From: Bacteroidota bacterium
Lineage (GTDB): Bacteria; Bacteroidota; Bacteroidia; AKYH767-A; OLB10
DNA length: 64,000 nucleotides
Direction: 5' to 3'
NCBI GenBank assembly: GCA_016713925.1
Contig: JADJOH010000008.1
Coordinates: forward strand, 124,001-188,000
In this document: positions 60,822-64,000 of the stretch, piece by piece
How the letters are laid out: each line of letters begins with the position of its first letter
How positions within the stretch are numbered: the first letter of the stretch is position 1
Translations under genes and position numbers: made by a program
Notes under the pieces: generated by a model
Databases searched by the model: none
Told to the model about the DNA's origin: nothing
Seen by the model: only the letters and a program-made list of their open reading frames with translations

Positions 60822-63800
60822 TTAATGCTGAATGATAAAACGAGAATTGGTTTGTTGTTCAGCAGTTCGTAGGCGGAGTATATACATTCCGGCATCCCAC
60901 ATAGACGGGTCAAGGCGTATTTCGGATAGGCCTGAGGGATAGTCCTGTTCTATGTGGTGGATCAAATGACCCTGTATACTCAGAATGTCAATGTTAAGAG
61001 ATGTGGCGGCTTGTAAGTTGAAGCGTACTGTGATCGGACCGCTGGAAGGATTCGGGAAGATGGTAGTGGGAATCGCATTGCCGGGATCGGACAATCCGGT
61101 TGTGCCACCCAAACGGAAGGCGTACACACTATCGCACCAGGTAATGGTATTTCCGAAACTATCAAAGGCCGTAACACATACATAATACCAGCCGGTAGCA
61201 TTGTATTGGTGGATAAAGGGCCCAACGCCGCTACCGTTAGTGCTGTCACCAAAGTCCCATATATATTGCCATCCGTTGCAGGAATTAAATACATAGAAAG
61301 TGACATTGCCATTGCCAAAGACAGAATCAGGAACGGCATAGAATTGCGGAATGCAGTTAACCCCCGATCCAATCACTATGGAATCACAATAGGAAGACTG
61401 ACAACCGTTGTTATTAAAGACGGTGAGGCAAACGATATACGTGCCCGAAGAGGTATAAGTATGATTCGGGTTAAAGGAGTTGGAAGAAGTTCCATCACCG
61501 AATGACCACGTAACATTGGTGTAATTTCCCTGCGAAAGATTCGTGAAAGCAGTAGCAAAAGTGGTTGTATCCACTGAATAAGAGAAGTACGCCTGACATC
61601 CTGCCCCACTTCCGATAAAGATGGAATCGCACCAGGTATCGGAGCAGTTATTCAGACTGTCATAGATAGTTAAACATACCGCATAGCCTCCCGGGTTACT
61701 GTATATATGAGATGGGTTCGCTGCATAGCTGATCATTCCATCTCCGAATGTCCAGTAGTAATTATAGTTAGGACTACCATTCGAAAAGAAATAGAAGGTG
61801 TTCAGGCTATCGAAATACTGGAATTGCGCATTGCAGTTACCAATTATATTTCCAATGGTTACAGAATCGCAGTAAGTAGCCGTGCAGCCGAAAGCTGAAT
61901 CAGTAATGGTAAGACAGACGAGATAAGTACCGTTTTGTGCATATTGATGAACCGGATTCATCTGCGTAGAATTCGCTGAACCATCACCAAAATTCCAGTA
62001 ATAATTTGTTGGATTACCTACAGATTGATCGGTGAAATACACGGTATTGTTAGCTCCTAAATTAGAAGTAAAGTAAGGTTGACAGGCACTGATGGGTCCT
62101 GCAATATAAACTTGCTGACATGTAGAATCTGTACAACCGTTTGCGGTGGTAATAAATAAGCAAGCGGTCCAGTAACCGGAGCTCGGGAAGGTATGAACCG
62201 GATTTTGCCCTGTAGCTGTTGTGCCATCACTGAAATACCAGGCCCATGAGGTTACATTTCCGCCGGTTGCAGAACCTATGAAGGTACCGGTACCATTGAA
62301 TGACTGATAGGTAAAGCTGGCATTGCAATTTGCGCTTCCTGTGATAGTAACGATATTACAAACTGTATCAATGCAGTTGTTATAAGTCACGATGGTAAGA
62401 CAAACCGTATAGGTGCCGGGAGAAGCATATACATGTGAAGGAAACTCTCCGGTACCGCTGGTTCCATCACCAAAATCCCAGGAATAGGATTGTATGCTTC
62501 CTGAACCAAGGTTATAACCGTAGAAATATCCGGTTCCATTGCTTTGCTGGTAAGAAAATCCTGCCTGACAACCTGTAGGAGGAAGATTTGAAACCGAATC
62601 ACAATATGTATCGAAACAATTATTCGCAGAATCAATTACAGTAAGACAAACCAGGAAGGTGCCAATGGTATTGTATTGATGAATAGGATAAGGTTGTGTG
62701 GAAGAATTGCCATCACCGAAATTCCAGAAATAATAATAGTTGGGATTATAGGAAGTAGGTTGGAACCATGTCATTCCTGAACTGTCAATCGCAGTAAATC
62801 CTGCATTGCAATTACCTGTTCCCTGAATAACAATTTGGGTACAGTACGTGTCATTGCAGTTACCTGAAGTATCACTCACTGTTAAGCAAACCGTATAAAT
62901 TCCGGGTTGTGAAAACTGATGTGATGGACTGGTAAGCGTAGAAGTAGTTCCATCGCCAAAGTCCCAGAATACTTGTGGGGTAAGACCAGTTGAAGTATTG
63001 ATGAATTGCACATTATTTCCCTGAATATTGGGAACGAAACCGGCCACCCAAGTGCCCGAACTGTTTATGGTGATCGAATCGCAATAGGTCGACTGGCAAC
63101 CATTCAGACTATCAGAAATTGTTAAACAGGTCATCCAAATTCCCGGACCAAATGTATGTGTCGGATTTGAAGACGAAGAAAAGGTGCCATCTCCGAAATC
63201 CCAGAACATATTCGCGTAATTTCCGCTACTTGAATTGGTAAATGCTACGGTAGATCCTGATTGAAAGGTAAAGTTATAATCTGCAACACAAGGAGATCCG
63301 TTCTGTATAAAAACTCCTCCGCAATACGTGTCAGTACAACCGGTCCCTGTAGTAATTGTTAAACAAACTGTATAGGAGCCGGGTTGCTGAAAGGTGTGAA
63401 TGGGATTTGCAAGAGTAGAGGTGTTCCCGTCATCAAAATTCCAGAAAAAAGTAGCATTCGCACCTACCGACAAATTGTCGAAATAGATCATATTGTTACT
63501 TAAATTATTTGGTGAAAAATAAGCCTGGCAACCGCTGGTATTGGCGATGACCAATGTGTCACACATATAGGACTGACATCCGTTAAGGCTATCCCAGATC
63601 GTTAAACATACACCGTAAATTCCGGGTGCATAAGTATGTGTTGGATTAGCAGCAGTGGAGGTGCTTCCATCCCCAAAGTACCAGCTTACATTTGCAAAGG
63701 TTCCTGTACTTGTATTCGTGAAAGCAACCGTTGTGGCGGTTTGCTGCGTCATTGTAAATGAAGCAGTGCATTGTGCCGAAGCATTTTGCCAAAAGCCGGA

Positions 63801-63842
63801 TACCATCAGGGCAATCAGCAGGAGTAAATTTTTAGTTTTCAT
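60822..63842 (-). CDS. Large PKD-repeat protein with T9SS sorting domain
   Basis: 1006 residues. Signal peptide 1-23 (NASAQ). Eleven PKD domains of about 80-90 residues follow, each with a YFGDG-like core (FGDGSTS, FDDGNTS, FGDGTFS and so on) and THTYAPG/YTVCLTI strands, linked by Cys-containing NGCQSxxCD segments that could form disulphides. The last about 80 residues are a T9SS C-terminal domain (TTIFPNPSSGPITVRF, WDAGMYILRL, SRFIIQH). No catalytic domain is present, so it is a structural or adhesive surface protein. Confidence 0.93.
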   Translation of the reverse strand: MKTKNLLLLIALMVSGFWQNASAQCTASFTMTQQTATTVAFTNTSTGTFANVSWYFGDGSTSTAANPTHTYAPGIYGVCLTIWDSLNGCQSYMCDTLVIANTSGCQAYFSPNNLSNNMIYFDNLSVGANATFFWNFDDGNTSTLANPIHTFQQPGSYTVCLTITTGTGCTDTYCGGVFIQNGSPCVADYNFTFQSGSTVAFTNSSSGNYANMFWDFGDGTFSSSSNPTHTFGPGIWMTCLTISDSLNGCQSTYCDSITINSSGTWVAGFVPNIQGNNVQFINTSTGLTPQVFWDFGDGTTSTLTSPSHQFSQPGIYTVCLTVSDTSGNCNDTYCTQIVIQGTGNCNAGFTAIDSSGMTWFQPTSYNPNYYYFWNFGDGNSSTQPYPIHQYNTIGTFLVCLTVIDSANNCFDTYCDSVSNLPPTGCQAGFSYQQSNGTGYFYGYNLGSGSIQSYSWDFGDGTSGTGEFPSHVYASPGTYTVCLTIVTYNNCIDTVCNIVTITGSANCNASFTYQSFNGTGTFIGSATGGNVTSWAWYFSDGTTATGQNPVHTFPSSGYWTACLFITTANGCTDSTCQQVYIAGPISACQPYFTSNLGANNTVYFTDQSVGNPTNYYWNFGDGSANSTQMNPVHQYAQNGTYLVCLTITDSAFGCTATYCDSVTIGNIIGNCNAQFQYFDSLNTFYFFSNGSPNYNYYWTFGDGMISYAANPSHIYSNPGGYAVCLTIYDSLNNCSDTWCDSIFIGSGAGCQAYFSYSVDTTTFATAFTNLSQGNYTNVTWSFGDGTSSNSFNPNHTYTSSGTYIVCLTVFNNNGCQSSYCDSIVIGSGVNCIPQFYAVPDSVFGNGNVTFYVFNSCNGWQYIWDFGDSTNGSGVGPFIHQYNATGWYYVCVTAFDSFGNTITWCDSVYAFRLGGTTGLSDPGNAIPTTIFPNPSSGPITVRFNLQAATSLNIDILSIQGHLIHHIEQDYPSGLSEIRLDPSMWDAGMYILRLRTAEQQTNSRFIIQH

Positions 63843-63873
63843 AATAAATGCGTGTTTTGGACTGTCAACGAAA

Positions 63874-63881
63874 CAAAAGTA
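63874..63881 (-). promoter_or_regulatory. -7 element of the PKD-protein gene
   Basis: Minus-strand TACTTTTG (TAnnTTTG), 31 bases before the start codon. Confidence 0.5.
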
Positions 63882-63974
63882 CCGTTCTGTTACGTACCGG
63901 TAAAAGGCTTTTTAATAAAATATTACGTGTTCAATTTTAGAAATTGTCGACTTCAATAGAAAACTTCTGATTTT

Positions 63975-64000
63975 ACCACGGAGATACAGAGGCACAGAGG
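63975..64000. repeat. ACCACGGAGA-type simple repeat at the window edge
   Basis: ACCACGGAGATACAGAGG and CACAGAGG, running off the window end. Same style as the TGCGTCTC-rich repeat at 56658-56695 (complementary). These are frequent in environmental Bacteroidota intergenic DNA (from memory). Confidence 0.5.

Noticed and set aside
1..64000. tRNA, rRNA or known riboswitch
   Set aside because: I looked through the larger gaps for cloverleaf or conserved leader elements and saw none; a covariance-model scan (tRNAscan-SE, Rfam) would be decisive.

Overview
The window comes from an uncultured-looking member of the Bacteroidota. This rests on several signs. There are T9SS (Por) C-terminal sorting domains on the secreted PCMD-like, SBBP-repeat and PKD-repeat proteins. 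Promoter -7 elements of the form TAnnTTTG sit in front of many genes. The gene order DUF4271-hemD-rnpA-yidD-S41 protease is typical of the phylum, as are the DUF2071, TIGR03643, DUF4907 and HMA-AraC families. Genus cannot be read from the sequence. No rRNA, tRNA or CRISPR array was seen.

Accessory half (1-26 kb). Positions 1-5550 hold a tight co-directional run: two DUF4407-type membrane proteins, a membrane-anchored transglutaminase-like protein, a four-helix membrane protein, a J-domain protein with a membrane anchor and a secreted SH3b protein. After a decayed gap with IS-end-like repeats (5551-6487) comes a second run (6488-9646): a small helical protein, a zinc-ribbon protein, an SPFH protein with a GYF_2 tail, a free-standing GYF_2 protein and a small membrane protein. 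An IS1182-type transposase remnant (9998-10123) and a 129-bp inverted-repeat element separate this from a probable PD-(D/E)XK nuclease followed by two tandem paralogous small genes, the second frameshifted (10404-12522). Next is a decaying type I restriction-modification island: hsdM, rhuM, a shattered hsdS, a broken four-helix-bundle gene, an intact fic gene and a frameshifted hsdR (12737-21981). Short palindromic repeats have inserted in frame into hsdM and hsdS. Positions 22-26 kb hold a T9SS cargo protein, a GNAT acetyltransferase, a RAYT (REP-associated tyrosine transposase) with several REP hairpins, and a 15-bp minisatellite of nearly 600 bp.

Chromosomal half (26-64 kb). A metal-response pair comprises an HMA-AraC regulator and a 59-residue, 13-cysteine metallothionein-like protein flanked by strong hairpins. 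NfeD and flotillin follow, then a coupled DoxX-like / DUF2071 / methyltransferase / membrane-protein operon, creD, an SDR-DUF2071-TIGR03643 group and several lineage-specific membrane or lipoproteins. From 40.5 kb most genes lie on the minus strand: an SBBP-repeat protein, an O-antigen-ligase-like protein, S41 protease, yidD, rnpA, hemD, DUF4271, YceI and YdcF. Plus-strand genes are an M1 peptidase, a frameshifted outer-membrane-like gene, a truncated neighbour and a Y1 transposase beside a 68-bp REP-like tandem array. An M48 protease and a phosphoglucose/phosphomannose isomerase diverge from overlapping promoters. The end of the window carries DUF4907, uvrC, two glycosyltransferases and an 11-PKD-domain secreted protein.

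The most interesting candidates are the envelope-associated cluster at 1-9.6 kb, the nuclease plus duplicated small partners at 10.4-12.5 kb, the two transposase/REP systems with their tandem arrays, and the HMA-AraC/metallothionein unit. Several frameshifts fall in short homopolymers, so assembly error must be excluded, but the hsdR and hsdS lesions argue for real decay.
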